Shown piece after piece: positions 7,446 to 16,893 of a stretch of 64,000 bases of DNA. The notes under the pieces are model-generated. The model was not told the DNA's origin, ran no database searches, and saw only the letters and a list, made by a program, of their open reading frames with translations. Position 1 is the first letter of the stretch; each line of letters begins with the position of its first letter. The stretch spans positions 124,001-188,000 of the forward strand of contig CAZBZV010000001.1 in the NCBI GenBank assembly GCA_964496505.1, written 5' to 3'. The position numbers were made by a program, and so were the translations under genes. The DNA is from JAABVY01 sp964496505. Its GTDB lineage: Bacteria > Zixibacteria > MSB-5A5 > JAABVY01.

Positions 7446-9623
7446 ATGGCAGAGAATGCTGAAAAAAAGAAAAAAACTGCTAAGCGAACAGGAGGTGGTA
7501 AAAAGAGTTCTAAGAAAATCGGAACGAAGGATAAGAGACAGAAGTCAGCCACCCAGAGAAAGCGTTCCAAAGTTGAAGAACGCGCATCGCGTCTGGTTAC
7601 AGAGGTAGCCGGAGACGTTCAAACACAAGAAACGAAGCGCCGCAGGCGTGTGGCCAGAAAGGCCGAGGAGAAGCCTGCAAAGCCTGTCGAAGAGGAAATC
7701 GAGACAGTCGAATCGATGAAGCTTACCGATCTCGATGACTCCGATTACGATTCATCAGAGTATGAAGAACTGATGAAGATGTATGAGGAGACTCTCTCGG
7801 ATTTGAGAGAGGGCGAGATTATAAGCGGCAAGGTGCTGGGGGTAACGCGTGACGATGTCATAGTAGACGTCGGTTTCAAATCGGAGGGTATAATTCCCAT
7901 TGAGGAATTCCCTGAGCCGGTTAATATCTCGGTCGGAGACGATATTGAGGTATATCTTGATGCTTTCGAGGATCAGAACGGCCAGTTGGTGCTCTCCAAG
8001 CGCAAAGCTGATTTCCTGCGGGTTTGGGATAGAATCCGCGAGTCTTATGAATCCGGAGAACTGGTTCCCGGCCGTGTCAGTCGCAGAATCAAGGGCGGTC
8101 TGGTAGTGGATCTGTTCGGGGTGGATGCATTCCTTCCCGGTTCGCAGGTTGCGTTGCGCCAGGTGCCCAATTTTGACGAGCTGGTGGGGCGGGAGATGGA
8201 ACTCAAGATCATCAAGCTGAACAAAAACCGCAGAAACATAGTCGTCTCACGGCGGGTGGTTCTGGAGCAGGAGCGCGAAGAACTTCGCAGCAAACTGCTG
8301 GCGGAAATCGAGGCCGGACAGGTCAGAGAAGGTGTGGTCAAAAATATCACCGACTTTGGCGTGTTTATCGATCTCGGCGGTGTTGATGGTCTGTTGCACA
8401 TTACCGATATGTCATGGGGCCGTATTTCGCATCCATCGGAGATGGTCTCCCTGGGTGAAACGATCAATGTCAAAATCCTTGATTTCGATAAGGAAACAGG
8501 CCGCATATCACTGGGCTTGAAGCAGCTCTCGCCTTATCCCTGGGAGAATATCGAAGAGAAGTATCCTGTGGGTAAGAAGATCGAGGGCCTGGTCGTATCG
8601 TTGACCGATTACGGCGCCTTTATCGAACTTGAAAAAGGCATTGAGGGCCTGATACATATTTCCGAAATGTCCTGGACTCAACATATCAAACACCCTTCCA
8701 AGATAATGCAGGTGGGCGATAAGATTGAGGCGGTAGTTCTTTCAGTGGATAAAGAAAACGAGAAGATTTCGCTTGGACTTAAGCAGCTCGTCGAAGATCC
8801 CTGGAAGACAATTGACGAGAAATATCCGGTAGGCATGAAGCTTAAGGGCCGGGTAAGAAATCTGACAACATTCGGCGCATTTATCGAGCTCGAAGAGGGT
8901 ATCGACGGGCTGATTCATATTTCCGACATGTCCTGGACCAAGCGTATCCAGCATCCCTCGGAGATTATGAAGAAGGGCGATGTGGTTGATGTTGTCGTTT
9001 TGAAAATCGATAAGGAAAACCGCAGAATCTCGCTGGGCCATAAGCAGCTCTTCGACGATCCCTGGCCGAATCTGTCCAAGAATTATGCGGTCGGCGCCGA
9101 TGTGCTCGGCACTATCGTGCGTATTCTGGATCGCGGCGTGATTGTTGAACTGCCGGGTGGAGTTGAAGGATTCGTTCCGACTAACCAGCTCGGCAAGGAC
9201 GAACTTGCCAAACCCGAGGATGCGTTCAAGATCGGCGATGAACTGCCTCTGCAGGTCATCGAATTCGATCAGCCCGGACGCAGAATTGTGCTCTCGGTCG
9301 ACGCTTATTACAAGAAGCGCGAACGCAATGAGCTGGAGCAGTTCCTGGCCAAACATCCGACCAAGACCGTTGGTATGGAGGAGTTTGCCGGTGAAGAGGT
9401 GAAGGAGTCGGAGGAAGGCGGTTCAGAGACTGAAGCCGCTCCCGAAGCTGCCGAGCCAAAACCGGAAGAAGCCGAGGAAAAAGAGCCCGAGGAAGAAAAG
9501 AAGCCGGAGGAAACTCCGGCCGCTCCCGAGCCGCAGGCTCAGGAGGAAGAAGAAAAGCCTTCCGAGGAATCATCCCAATCTGCGGAATCTGAGGACGATG
9601 AGGAAAAACCGTCTTCAGAATAA
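7446..9623 (+). CDS. rpsA: 30S ribosomal protein S1, with extended basic N-terminus and acidic C-terminus
   Basis: A 725-residue mRNA-binding ribosomal protein. Six S1 OB-fold repeats run from about residue 118 to 620, each with the G-x-V-x-x-x-x-x-x-G-x-x-V/I-D/E pattern; repeats three to five are very alike (VGLHISEMSW- or GLIHISDMSW-type ends). The first 110 residues are rich in Lys/Arg then Asp/Glu, and the last 85 are a Glu/Pro/Ala-rich low-complexity tail, so it is much longer than the roughly 557 residues of the E. coli protein. It has its own promoter, a strong ribosome site and a terminator, consistent with high, independent expression. Confidence 0.95.
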   Translation: MAENAEKKKKTAKRTGGGKKSSKKIGTKDKRQKSATQRKRSKVEERASRLVTEVAGDVQTQETKRRRRVARKAEEKPAKPVEEEIETVESMKLTDLDDSDYDSSEYEELMKMYEETLSDLREGEIISGKVLGVTRDDVIVDVGFKSEGIIPIEEFPEPVNISVGDDIEVYLDAFEDQNGQLVLSKRKADFLRVWDRIRESYESGELVPGRVSRRIKGGLVVDLFGVDAFLPGSQVALRQVPNFDELVGREMELKIIKLNKNRRNIVVSRRVVLEQEREELRSKLLAEIEAGQVREGVVKNITDFGVFIDLGGVDGLLHITDMSWGRISHPSEMVSLGETINVKILDFDKETGRISLGLKQLSPYPWENIEEKYPVGKKIEGLVVSLTDYGAFIELEKGIEGLIHISEMSWTQHIKHPSKIMQVGDKIEAVVLSVDKENEKISLGLKQLVEDPWKTIDEKYPVGMKLKGRVRNLTTFGAFIELEEGIDGLIHISDMSWTKRIQHPSEIMKKGDVVDVVVLKIDKENRRISLGHKQLFDDPWPNLSKNYAVGADVLGTIVRILDRGVIVELPGGVEGFVPTNQLGKDELAKPEDAFKIGDELPLQVIEFDQPGRRIVLSVDAYYKKRERNELEQFLAKHPTKTVGMEEFAGEEVKESEEGGSETEAAPEAAEPKPEEAEEKEPEEEKKPEETPAAPEPQAQEEEEKPSEESSQSAESEDDEEKPSSE

Positions 9624-9644
9624 GATAAATCTGATTCTAATCAA

Positions 9645-9672
9645 ACGGGCGGTTTTAGCCGCCCGTTTTTTT
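9645..9672 (+). terminator. rho-independent terminator of rpsA
   Basis: An 8-bp GC-rich stem (ACGGGCGG at 9645-9652 and CCGCCCGT at 9659-9666), a six-base loop and a run of seven T starting at 9666, located 21 bases after the rpsA stop. Confidence 0.92.
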
Positions 9673-9716
9673 CTGACAATATTATTATTATCGGATTATT
9701 ATTGAGGCCGGAAAAA

Positions 9717-10991
9717 ATGGCTAAAGTTTCATTTTATACTGTCGGATGCAAACTTAATCAATATGAAACCGAGCTTATAGCACAAAAGCTGGTCGATCTG
9801 GGCTTTGAGCGGGTCGACTGGGCCCAGAGCGCCGACCTGTACATTATAAACAGCTGCACTGTCACAAAAAAGGCGGCCGCCGATTCCCGGCGCAAGCTCT
9901 TTGCCGCCAAAAGACAATCCCCCAATGCCAAGGTGATAATAACCGGCTGCTACGCGCAGATTTGCGCGGAGCTTTTGGGCTCAATGCCGGAGGTCGATCT
10001 GGTTGTCTGTAACGATGATAAGGATAAGATCATATCCAAGATATCGCAGATTTATCCCGATATCGATGCCGATCTTTGTTCGAACGGTAATCCGGCTTTG
10101 CGTTCGCTTCACAAGCACAGCCGGGCCTTGATTAAGATTCAGGACGGCTGTAATCAGCATTGCAGTTACTGTGTGATTCCTCTGGGTCGCGGTTCGGAAA
10201 GATCACGCGATTATAATGAGATCATTGAGGAAATCAAAACGATGGCCTCAAATGGCTATAAAGAGGCTATTTTGACAGGTGTTCATATCGGAAGATATCG
10301 CTATAATAATGATAACCTCGCCTCGCTTCTCCGGCGGATTTTGGCTGAGACCGATATCGAAAGGCTGCGGCTGTCGTCGGTGGAAGTGAATGAATTAGAC
10401 AATGACCTGATCACATTAGCGGCTGAAAATAACCGCATCTGCCCGCATTTCCATATACCTCTGCAAAGCGGATCGGATAAAATACTCAGGTCCATGAGCC
10501 GTCCGTATAAAACGGATAGATACCGAGAGGTGACCGAAAAGCTGAAATCCACGGTTTCAAACTCCATGGTAGGCGCCGATATAATTGTCGGATTCCCTGG
10601 TGAGGGCGAGCGTGAATTCGAGAGCACCCTGGAATTCGTTGAAAACAGTCCGATCGATTACCTGCATGTCTTCAGCTATTCGGATCATACTCAGGCCAGA
10701 AGCCACAATTTTAATGGCAAAATAAAGGGGGATATAATAAAGGAACGCAACCACAGGCTTACCAGCCTCGGAAAGCTGAAATGGAATAGATTTCTGAAAT
10801 CGCAGATGAGACGCGATTTGCCGGTACTATTCGAGAAGCGTTTTTCAAAAGACTCCGGTATGCTTACCGGCTTATCCGACAATTACATACGTGTTGAATG
10901 CCATGGCGATGAAAGCTCCTTCAATTCCATAAAATATGTTACCCCCCAAAAAATTCGCGACGGCCGCGTCGAAGGCGATTTAAAACTCTAA
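9717..10991 (+). CDS. mtaB: tRNA t6A37 methylthiotransferase MtaB
   Basis: A radical-SAM methylthiotransferase that converts t6A37 of tRNA to ms2t6A. The N-terminal UPF0004 domain has three cluster cysteines in TVGCKLNQYET, INSCTVT and ITGCYAQ. The radical-SAM C-x3-C-x2-C is GCNQHCSYCVIP near residue 145. KLNQYET and the lack of the MiaB-type N-terminus favour MtaB over MiaB or RimO. ATG 9717 gives a start just before the KVSFYTVGCK block; an upstream TTG at 9702 is less likely. The C-terminal TRAM region is short. It stands alone between the rpsA terminator and the flagellar promoter. Confidence 0.92.
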   Translation: MAKVSFYTVGCKLNQYETELIAQKLVDLGFERVDWAQSADLYIINSCTVTKKAAADSRRKLFAAKRQSPNAKVIITGCYAQICAELLGSMPEVDLVVCNDDKDKIISKISQIYPDIDADLCSNGNPALRSLHKHSRALIKIQDGCNQHCSYCVIPLGRGSERSRDYNEIIEEIKTMASNGYKEAILTGVHIGRYRYNNDNLASLLRRILAETDIERLRLSSVEVNELDNDLITLAAENNRICPHFHIPLQSGSDKILRSMSRPYKTDRYREVTEKLKSTVSNSMVGADIIVGFPGEGEREFESTLEFVENSPIDYLHVFSYSDHTQARSHNFNGKIKGDIIKERNHRLTSLGKLKWNRFLKSQMRRDLPVLFEKRFSKDSGMLTGLSDNYIRVECHGDESSFNSIKYVTPQKIRDGRVEGDLKL

Positions 10992-11162
10992 GATTCATCG
11001 ATTTAATTACCTCTTTAAAGCCTGATTTTGGAAAGATTTGACCTCGAAAAGGGAAATCTTTTCTTGCCGAAATCCATCCCAAGTCATCCCGCACAGCGGT
11101 TATAAAAATATAAATTGTTGTATATCAGAGCATTGCGGTCACTCCCACATCAAGCTCAACTT

Positions 11163-11178
11163 GGGCATGCACCTTGCA
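11163..11178 (+). promoter_or_regulatory. sigma-54-type promoter of the flagellar operon
   Basis: GGGCATGCACCTTGCA: GG at 11164-11165 and GC at 11176-11177 are exactly ten bases apart, with CAxG after GG and TTGCA at -12, close to the sigma-54 consensus TGGCACG-N4-TTGC. The expected start is near 11189, 33 bases before the first flagellar ATG. Nothing else is visible in the 230-base gap after mtaB. Confidence 0.75.
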
Positions 11179-11221
11179 AAGAGATTCATTGAGTAAATTT
11201 ATTTTTTGTGGGAGACCATAT

Positions 11222-11902
11222 ATGGCTGATGAATTGGAAGGTAAGGAGCCCGCAATTGAAGAACCCGAACAAACCAAATCAGGATCGGCAGCTTTGAATA
11301 AAACAACAATTTTAATCGGCGTTGTAACTTTTGTGGTCTTCATGGTAGTGTTTGTAATGCTGGGCGGCAATTCCACCCCGCCCGAGGAGACACAAACCGC
11401 AGAAGCAGTGGAGGATTCCACAGAAACCAAAGAAGAGCATGCCGCTTATGAGGATGAGGATGTCTCACCCGACGGGTGGCATGAAGAGTATTCTGATTAT
11501 CCCTTTAAAGAAGGAGGTGATGAAGAGGATTCTGCTATGAGCGAAGAGGATTCCATTGAACATGTTGAATGGTACAAAGCTCAGAAGCAGGAAATCGACA
11601 GAGAATTAGCGAAAGTGAGGGCCGAGTCCGCGCAATTGCAGCAGTTAAAGATGGAGACCAAAGCTCTTCTGGAAAGAAGGAAGCAGCTCGAGGAAACTAA
11701 TATCGCGAATTTGGCCAAGTTGTTTGAAACTATGGACGCGGATGAAGTTGCTAATATCATGGAGAACATACCCAATCCGAAAGTGGGTCTGATACTTCAG
11801 AAGATGAAGAAGCAGAACGCTTCCGAAGTTATGGCACAACTTCCCGCAGAAAGGGCAGCAAAAATATCTATGGAACTAATTGACCTGGGAGGCGAATTTT
11901 GA
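11222..11902 (+). CDS. MotE-like flagellar protein (MgtE N-domain-like)
   Basis: A 226-residue protein with a short acidic cytoplasmic N-terminus, one membrane span (about residues 28-47, ILIGVVTFVVFMVVFVMLGG), an acidic stretch, a coiled coil (about 115-165) and a C-terminal MgtE_N-like helical repeat: EVANIMENIPNPKVGLILQKM. This order matches MotE-type proteins, which help place the flagellar motor stator in other bacteria, and also FliJ-region genes. It is the first gene after the sigma-54 promoter, with GGAGA before ATG 11222. Its stop overlaps the fliK start by one base. Confidence 0.7.
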   Translation: MADELEGKEPAIEEPEQTKSGSAALNKTTILIGVVTFVVFMVVFVMLGGNSTPPEETQTAEAVEDSTETKEEHAAYEDEDVSPDGWHEEYSDYPFKEGGDEEDSAMSEEDSIEHVEWYKAQKQEIDRELAKVRAESAQLQQLKMETKALLERRKQLEETNIANLAKLFETMDADEVANIMENIPNPKVGLILQKMKKQNASEVMAQLPAERAAKISMELIDLGGEF

Positions 11903-13638
11903 TGCAGGCCAACATGAAAATGCTTGATTTGCTTGCAGCTCTCATTCCCGGCAATAACCATCTCAACCAGGGCAAAGCGGCCGCAGGAGAAGATAACGGC
12001 GGCCTGATGTTCTTTGATGTGCTTAATGCTATCACGGAACTGAACCAGAAGGGCGGAAAGAATCCTATGAATTCCGGCTTTCTCAATCCTGACGAGATGG
12101 ATTTAATTGCCTCGATGATGGCTGATGGCGGCAAATCTAAAGCTGCGCCTGTTATTATACCCCTTTCAGAGGGAGAAAACAGATTCGTCTCATTAAATCC
12201 CGTTGAATCAGGATTAATAAATCCAAAAGACATAGATGGTTTTTTGACAGATTCAGCGGTTAAGGCAGAACAGTCTGCCGATTCAAAATCATTGATTCTG
12301 GAAAATATCCCAGCCACCCCAAGAGGTTCTTCGGACTATTTTATTCCTGCTGATTCAGATATTCAGCAAATATTTTCAATGGATAAGGCCAAAGACAGTC
12401 AGCGTTTTTTGCCGGTAATGGAGATCGCATCTCTGGAAGAGCTGCAAAATTTCAAGCCGGGCGAAAGACTGACATTAAGTATGCCTTTGAATGAAACCGG
12501 TCAAGCCGAAGAAATCAGTTTAATTAAGACCGGTAAAACGGAATCAATGGGAGGCAGGGAGTTTACCAAACTGGAAGTCGAGATTCTCTCCGGCGATAAG
12601 CTTTCCAAATTGGATGCAGTCATGATTGGGGACAAAGACTCGGGCTCCGGTCAAAAGACTCTTGGCGATCTTTTAGGACGCCTCGAGCAGACCAACGGCC
12701 GCGAGGCCAAACTGGTGGTCTTTGTGCCTGAGGATGCGAAGATGGAACCGCTCAGGAATCATCTCAACCTGCAAAAGGAGCCTTCATTGAAGACCGACAA
12801 TGCTGCACAGGCTGTCAGGACTCAGGAGGTTTCGGGAAGATTTGTCGGCGATGATGCTCTGGCGCAGCTAAGACAACTGGAGATGAGAGAATCCAACCCG
12901 GACAAAAACAACACGATCTTTAAAGAAGAGGCTGTCTCTCAGGATGACAGACGGCTCAATCTTGCCATAGGAAATGAAGGCAATTCCAAATTCAACCAAA
13001 ACATGAGCAACCAGAACTTAAACAACGGCAGTGCAATGAAATCGGCATTTGACTTTGCCAACCCGCAGGGATTATCGGGCGAATCATTTTCCGATAAAAT
13101 GGGAGAGATGCAGTCGAGTGCGTCGACCGACAACAGCGCCGGCCGTGTTGCCGAGGGTATGAAAGCGGATATGCCGGAAATGAGGGACTTATCCCAGTTC
13201 AGGAATGTGGAATTCAAGCTGGAGCCGCCCAAAGGCGGAACCAGGATTCCCGAAGGCGGATATTTCCGGATTAAGCTGGAACCAGAATCTCTCGGCAAAA
13301 TCGATGTGGAACTGAGGGTTGAGCATGACAAGCTGGTTGCCAGAATGAAGGTCGACACACCGTTGGCACGACAGGTTGTTGAGGCAAATCTGCCGCAGCT
13401 CCGCGAATCGCTGCATCAAAACGGCATTAAGGCGGAAAATATAGTGGTTGATCTCAATAGCAATGCCAACAATTCCGACCATAATCCGGAAAACAGCAAA
13501 GCCGCTCAGAACCAGATGTTCCGCAATCTCAGGAACCGGAATTTGGGATTGGAGCCGGATGACGTTCAGAATCTGACGGAGATACCGGCAGCAAATTGGA
13601 ATTTGAATCTAAGAGGAAATCTTTCTCTGTTAGCATAG
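11902..13638 (+). CDS. fliK: flagellar hook-length control protein
   Basis: A 578-residue secreted ruler protein. The long N-terminal and central part is low-complexity, Gln/Asn/Ser-rich and poorly conserved, as is usual. The C-terminal hook-control domain (about residues 430-530) is recognisable by YFRIKLEPESLGKIDVELRV, then ARQVVEANLPQLRESLHQNG. I choose ATG 11902, overlapping the preceding stop as TGATG, with GGGAGG eight bases upstream. Its place between a MotE-like gene and flgD supports the call. Confidence 0.9.
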   Translation: MQANMKMLDLLAALIPGNNHLNQGKAAAGEDNGGLMFFDVLNAITELNQKGGKNPMNSGFLNPDEMDLIASMMADGGKSKAAPVIIPLSEGENRFVSLNPVESGLINPKDIDGFLTDSAVKAEQSADSKSLILENIPATPRGSSDYFIPADSDIQQIFSMDKAKDSQRFLPVMEIASLEELQNFKPGERLTLSMPLNETGQAEEISLIKTGKTESMGGREFTKLEVEILSGDKLSKLDAVMIGDKDSGSGQKTLGDLLGRLEQTNGREAKLVVFVPEDAKMEPLRNHLNLQKEPSLKTDNAAQAVRTQEVSGRFVGDDALAQLRQLEMRESNPDKNNTIFKEEAVSQDDRRLNLAIGNEGNSKFNQNMSNQNLNNGSAMKSAFDFANPQGLSGESFSDKMGEMQSSASTDNSAGRVAEGMKADMPEMRDLSQFRNVEFKLEPPKGGTRIPEGGYFRIKLEPESLGKIDVELRVEHDKLVARMKVDTPLARQVVEANLPQLRESLHQNGIKAENIVVDLNSNANNSDHNPENSKAAQNQMFRNLRNRNLGLEPDDVQNLTEIPAANWNLNLRGNLSLLA

Positions 13639-13647
13639 GGGACAATC

Positions 13648-14313
13648 ATGGTAGATGCAGTCACAAATAACGGATCTTTTTCGGATGTGATGACCAATAC
13701 TCCCTCGCAGGAGCTGGGCAAGGAGGAATTCCTTCAGCTTCTGGTGGCGCAGTTACGGCATCAGGATCCTCTTGAGCCGATGCAGGATACAGAGTTTATC
13801 GCTCAGATGTCCCAATTCTCTTCGCTCGAACAGCTTATCAATATGAACAAGAACCTGACCAACTCAATCGACCTGGATTACATGACCTCGCAGTCAATCG
13901 CCAACAGCATGGCCACCAGCCTTCTGGGCAAAACAATCACGGCCGATTCGGATATGATCTATCTCAGTGACGATAATGCCGAGATTAATTTCAATCTGGC
14001 GGGAGCCGCGAGCGAAGTCAAGGTCTCGATCTATAATGAAGAAGGCTCGCTTGTGAATGTCCTGTACGACGATTTCACTGCGGCCGGAATGAACAAGATC
14101 GAGTGGGACGGCAAGAGCATTGACGGACTTCCCGTACCGCAGGGGCAGTACCGCATCGCTGTTGAAGCGGTGGCCGCGGACGGCAGTGAGATCAGCGCCA
14201 GGCCGTTTATGGTCGGCAAAGCAACCAAGGTTCAATATATGAACGGCGCAGCTTATCTCTTGGTCGACGGCGCTATGGTCATGCTCGGCGACATCGTCGA
14301 GGTGGAAGCATAA
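13648..14313 (+). CDS. flgD: flagellar basal-body rod modification / hook capping protein
   Basis: A 221-residue scaffold that caps the growing hook. The N-terminal conserved block is LGKEEFLQLLVAQLRHQDPL, followed by EFIAQMSQFSSLEQLINMN. The C-terminal part has a FlgD Ig-like repeat (WDGKSIDGLPVPQGQYRI). It lies directly between fliK and the small flagellar operon protein upstream of flgE, the standard hook order. Confidence 0.97.
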   Translation: MVDAVTNNGSFSDVMTNTPSQELGKEEFLQLLVAQLRHQDPLEPMQDTEFIAQMSQFSSLEQLINMNKNLTNSIDLDYMTSQSIANSMATSLLGKTITADSDMIYLSDDNAEINFNLAGAASEVKVSIYNEEGSLVNVLYDDFTAAGMNKIEWDGKSIDGLPVPQGQYRIAVEAVAADGSEISARPFMVGKATKVQYMNGAAYLLVDGAMVMLGDIVEVEA

Positions 14314-14321
14314 GGAGCCGA

Positions 14322-14672
14322 ATGATGGATGAGCTGAATTTGCTGAATCAGATAAAAGCCGGTAAGGTTGCCTCACAGACGAGTCAGCCGGAAAAGCAGA
14401 GAAACGCCGAGAAGGCCAATGGTCTGGAATTTTCAAAGCATCTTATGGAAAGGATAAACAGGCGCAAACTGCAGGTAGGGCCCGAGGAAACCCGCAAGCT
14501 CTCGGAAGCGATGAATAAGGCCGAGGCCAAGGGTTCCAAAGACTCGCTTGTACTTTTAAACGATCTGGCCTTCATAGTATCCGTGCACAACCGCACGGTG
14601 GTTACAGCAATGGATAAAAGCAAGATGAATGAGGGCGTTTTCACCAATATTGACAGCGCAATCATAATGTAA
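14322..14672 (+). CDS. flagellar operon protein, TIGR02530-like
   Basis: A 116-residue soluble protein matching a small family found between flgD and flgE in many flagellar operons. The signature is the LSEAMNKAEAKGSKDSLVLL segment and a final block ending HNRTVVTAMDKS...VFTNIDSAIIM. The precise role is not established; a hook-assembly helper is usually assumed from position. Two ATG codons in tandem (14322, 14325) are possible starts. Confidence 0.85.
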   Translation: MMDELNLLNQIKAGKVASQTSQPEKQRNAEKANGLEFSKHLMERINRRKLQVGPEETRKLSEAMNKAEAKGSKDSLVLLNDLAFIVSVHNRTVVTAMDKSKMNEGVFTNIDSAIIM

Positions 14673-14736
14673 AGGGTAAGTAATATCAGGGCTGGCCCTC
14701 CTTTGAGGAAGCCTTGTTGTAGGAGGATTTTAAAGA

Positions 14737-16668
14737 ATGATTAGTTCACTGTTTTCAGGAGTTTCAGGGCTGCGCAACCATCAGGTGCGCATGGATGTTC
14801 TCGGTAATAATATCGCGAATATCAATACGATCGGCTTCAAGTCGAGCCGTGTAACATTTCAGGAGGCCCTGATTCAGACAATGCGCGGCGCGGGCAGACC
14901 TTCGGATATCTCCGGTGGTACCAATGCGGTACAGCTGGGACTGGGTATGAACGTGGGCGGCATCGACAACCTGTTCTCACAGGGCGGTCTGGAGACCACA
15001 GGAAAAATTACCGACCTGGCGATTCAGGGTAACGGCTTCTTTGTATTAACCGACGGTGCCGGGGCTGAATATTACAGCCGCGCGGGCGCATTCGGTTTCG
15101 ATGCCAACAGTTATATGGTCAATCCTGCCAACGGCTATTTCGTGATGGGTAAGATGGCCGACGATAACGGTAATATCCCCGCCACTGCAACTGTGGGACA
15201 GATTCGTTTGCCGTTCGGCCAGCAGGATCCGGCCAGGGAGACAGATCAAATCGATTTTGCCAATAATCTTAATTCCGTGGCGACTGATTCAACTGCGAGC
15301 CTGGTTTCGGCCGGAGCAACCGGTATCGATACTGTTACCGGCGTGGCCCGTGACGGCGCAGGCGGCACACATGAGATTACAATCACCGGATCCCAGGCCA
15401 CATTTTCGACTAATACCGGCTTAGCTACAGGTTTGACCGGAAATGAGACTCTGGCATCATTGGGCGTAACCGCTGCCGGAATCGCCGACGGTACCACGGT
15501 ATCATTAGATAATGGCGCGATTTCCGTGAATTTGACAGGTATTACGGTTGATTCCACTGTCAATGATGTGGTTTCAGCCATAAATACTCTTGACGGTGTT
15601 ACCGCCGAGCTGAACGGTTCGGGCGAAATCGAAGTCACTCGCAATTTCGCCGGTGACGGTACCACCAAGAATGTGGAAATCACATTTGGGGGCGGCGCCC
15701 CGGCAGGCGAGACAATAGTGGAGAATCTGCTGGACGCCTCTGGTACATTCACAGCCAATAACGGCACGAATCATACATTCGCCGCCACCGATACATTCAC
15801 TCCTACCGGAGGAATAGCATATCCGCCAGTCTCACTAGGAATTGAAGTCAGTGATGTGAACGGTCTGGCGACCGGAATAACAGGCGTTGGAGGCGGGGGT
15901 GTCAATGTGCAGTCGACAACCCAGCTTGCGGCCGGCGTTTTGAATATCGAAACGGAACAGACCCAGCATGCAACCTCGATTACGGTTTTCGATTCCCAGG
16001 GCGGCAAGCATACGGCTGTCTGCACCTTCACCAAAACCAAAATCCCGAATCTGTGGAATTGGGAGATGAGCCTGACCGGAGAAGAGATCATAAGATCCGG
16101 CTCGACCGGAACAGTCGAGTTCAATCCGGACGGCTCCATGCTTTCATTTGATTATGACGGCGGAGCACAGGCCTTTTCATTCGATCCCAATAACGGCGCC
16201 GATACACTGACAGTTGATATCAATGCCGGTACTACAGGCGAGTTCAACGGTTTAACCGGATTCGCCTCGAACTTTACCGCCACCGCTGTTAATCAGAACG
16301 GTTATGGTATGGGTATCCTGGATAAGATCACCATCGATAATGCCGGGTTGATTTACGGTATCTTCACCAACGGTGTTTCACGTGCTCTGGCTCAGTTGAC
16401 ACTGGCACAGTTCAACAATGAAGGCGGTCTGATGAAGGAGGGCGAATCTCTGTTTGTAGCTTCGGCCAACTCGGGTGAAGCGGTGCAGGGTGTGGCCGGT
16501 GAAACTATTTCGGCCTCGATTTCCTCCGGCGCACTGGAGGCGTCGAACGTCGACCTGGCATCGGAGTTCACAGGTATGATAACAGCACAAAGAGGTTTTC
16601 AAGCTAATGCCCGTGTGATTACGACATCTGATAGTATGCTTGATGAACTGGTTAACCTTAAGAGGTAA
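14737..16668 (+). CDS. flgE: flagellar hook protein
   Basis: A 643-residue structural subunit of the hook. The N-terminal rod-type domain has the heptad helix and SGLRNHQVRMDVLGNNIANI motif, then NTIGFKSSR; the C-terminus has ALEASNVDLASEFTGMITAQ and ends near MLDELVNLKR. Between is a long Gly/Thr/Asn-rich surface region (about residues 190-400), accounting for a length well above the roughly 400 residues of enterobacterial FlgE. A strong AGGAGG site precedes the ATG. Confidence 0.96.
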   Translation: MISSLFSGVSGLRNHQVRMDVLGNNIANINTIGFKSSRVTFQEALIQTMRGAGRPSDISGGTNAVQLGLGMNVGGIDNLFSQGGLETTGKITDLAIQGNGFFVLTDGAGAEYYSRAGAFGFDANSYMVNPANGYFVMGKMADDNGNIPATATVGQIRLPFGQQDPARETDQIDFANNLNSVATDSTASLVSAGATGIDTVTGVARDGAGGTHEITITGSQATFSTNTGLATGLTGNETLASLGVTAAGIADGTTVSLDNGAISVNLTGITVDSTVNDVVSAINTLDGVTAELNGSGEIEVTRNFAGDGTTKNVEITFGGGAPAGETIVENLLDASGTFTANNGTNHTFAATDTFTPTGGIAYPPVSLGIEVSDVNGLATGITGVGGGGVNVQSTTQLAAGVLNIETEQTQHATSITVFDSQGGKHTAVCTFTKTKIPNLWNWEMSLTGEEIIRSGSTGTVEFNPDGSMLSFDYDGGAQAFSFDPNNGADTLTVDINAGTTGEFNGLTGFASNFTATAVNQNGYGMGILDKITIDNAGLIYGIFTNGVSRALAQLTLAQFNNEGGLMKEGESLFVASANSGEAVQGVAGETISASISSGALEASNVDLASEFTGMITAQRGFQANARVITTSDSMLDELVNLKR

Positions 16669-16671
16669 TAG

Positions 16672-16881
16672 ATGATTCAGGTCACACGCCTAAATGACAC
16701 GAAGCTGGTTATCAATGCGGATTTGATCGAATTCGTGGAGGAGATTCCGGATACGATTATCTCACTGACTACCGGCAAAAAGATCATGGTGAAAGAAGAC
16801 GTAAAAGCAATCATTGAAAAAGTGGCTCAGTTTCGCAGGATGTCTACATGGCATCCTGCCGAAGCTGAACAAAATCTATAG
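16672..16881 (+). CDS. flbD: FlbD/SwrD family flagellar protein
   Basis: A 69-residue protein with the whole family pattern: MIQVTRLNDTKLVINADLIE, then PDTIISLTTGKKIMVKE and a short helix. Members sit downstream of flgE in many species; the Bacillus homologue SwrD raises flagellar motor torque. It starts three bases after the flgE stop. Confidence 0.93.
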   Translation: MIQVTRLNDTKLVINADLIEFVEEIPDTIISLTTGKKIMVKEDVKAIIEKVAQFRRMSTWHPAEAEQNL

Positions 16882-16893
16882 GAGAGAGCCAAT

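Noticed and set aside
15246..15767. Long open frame on the minus strand within flgE
   Set aside because: It is a mirror of the repetitive Gly/Thr/Ala codons of flgE, with Pro/Val/Ser-rich low-complexity product and no ribosome site.
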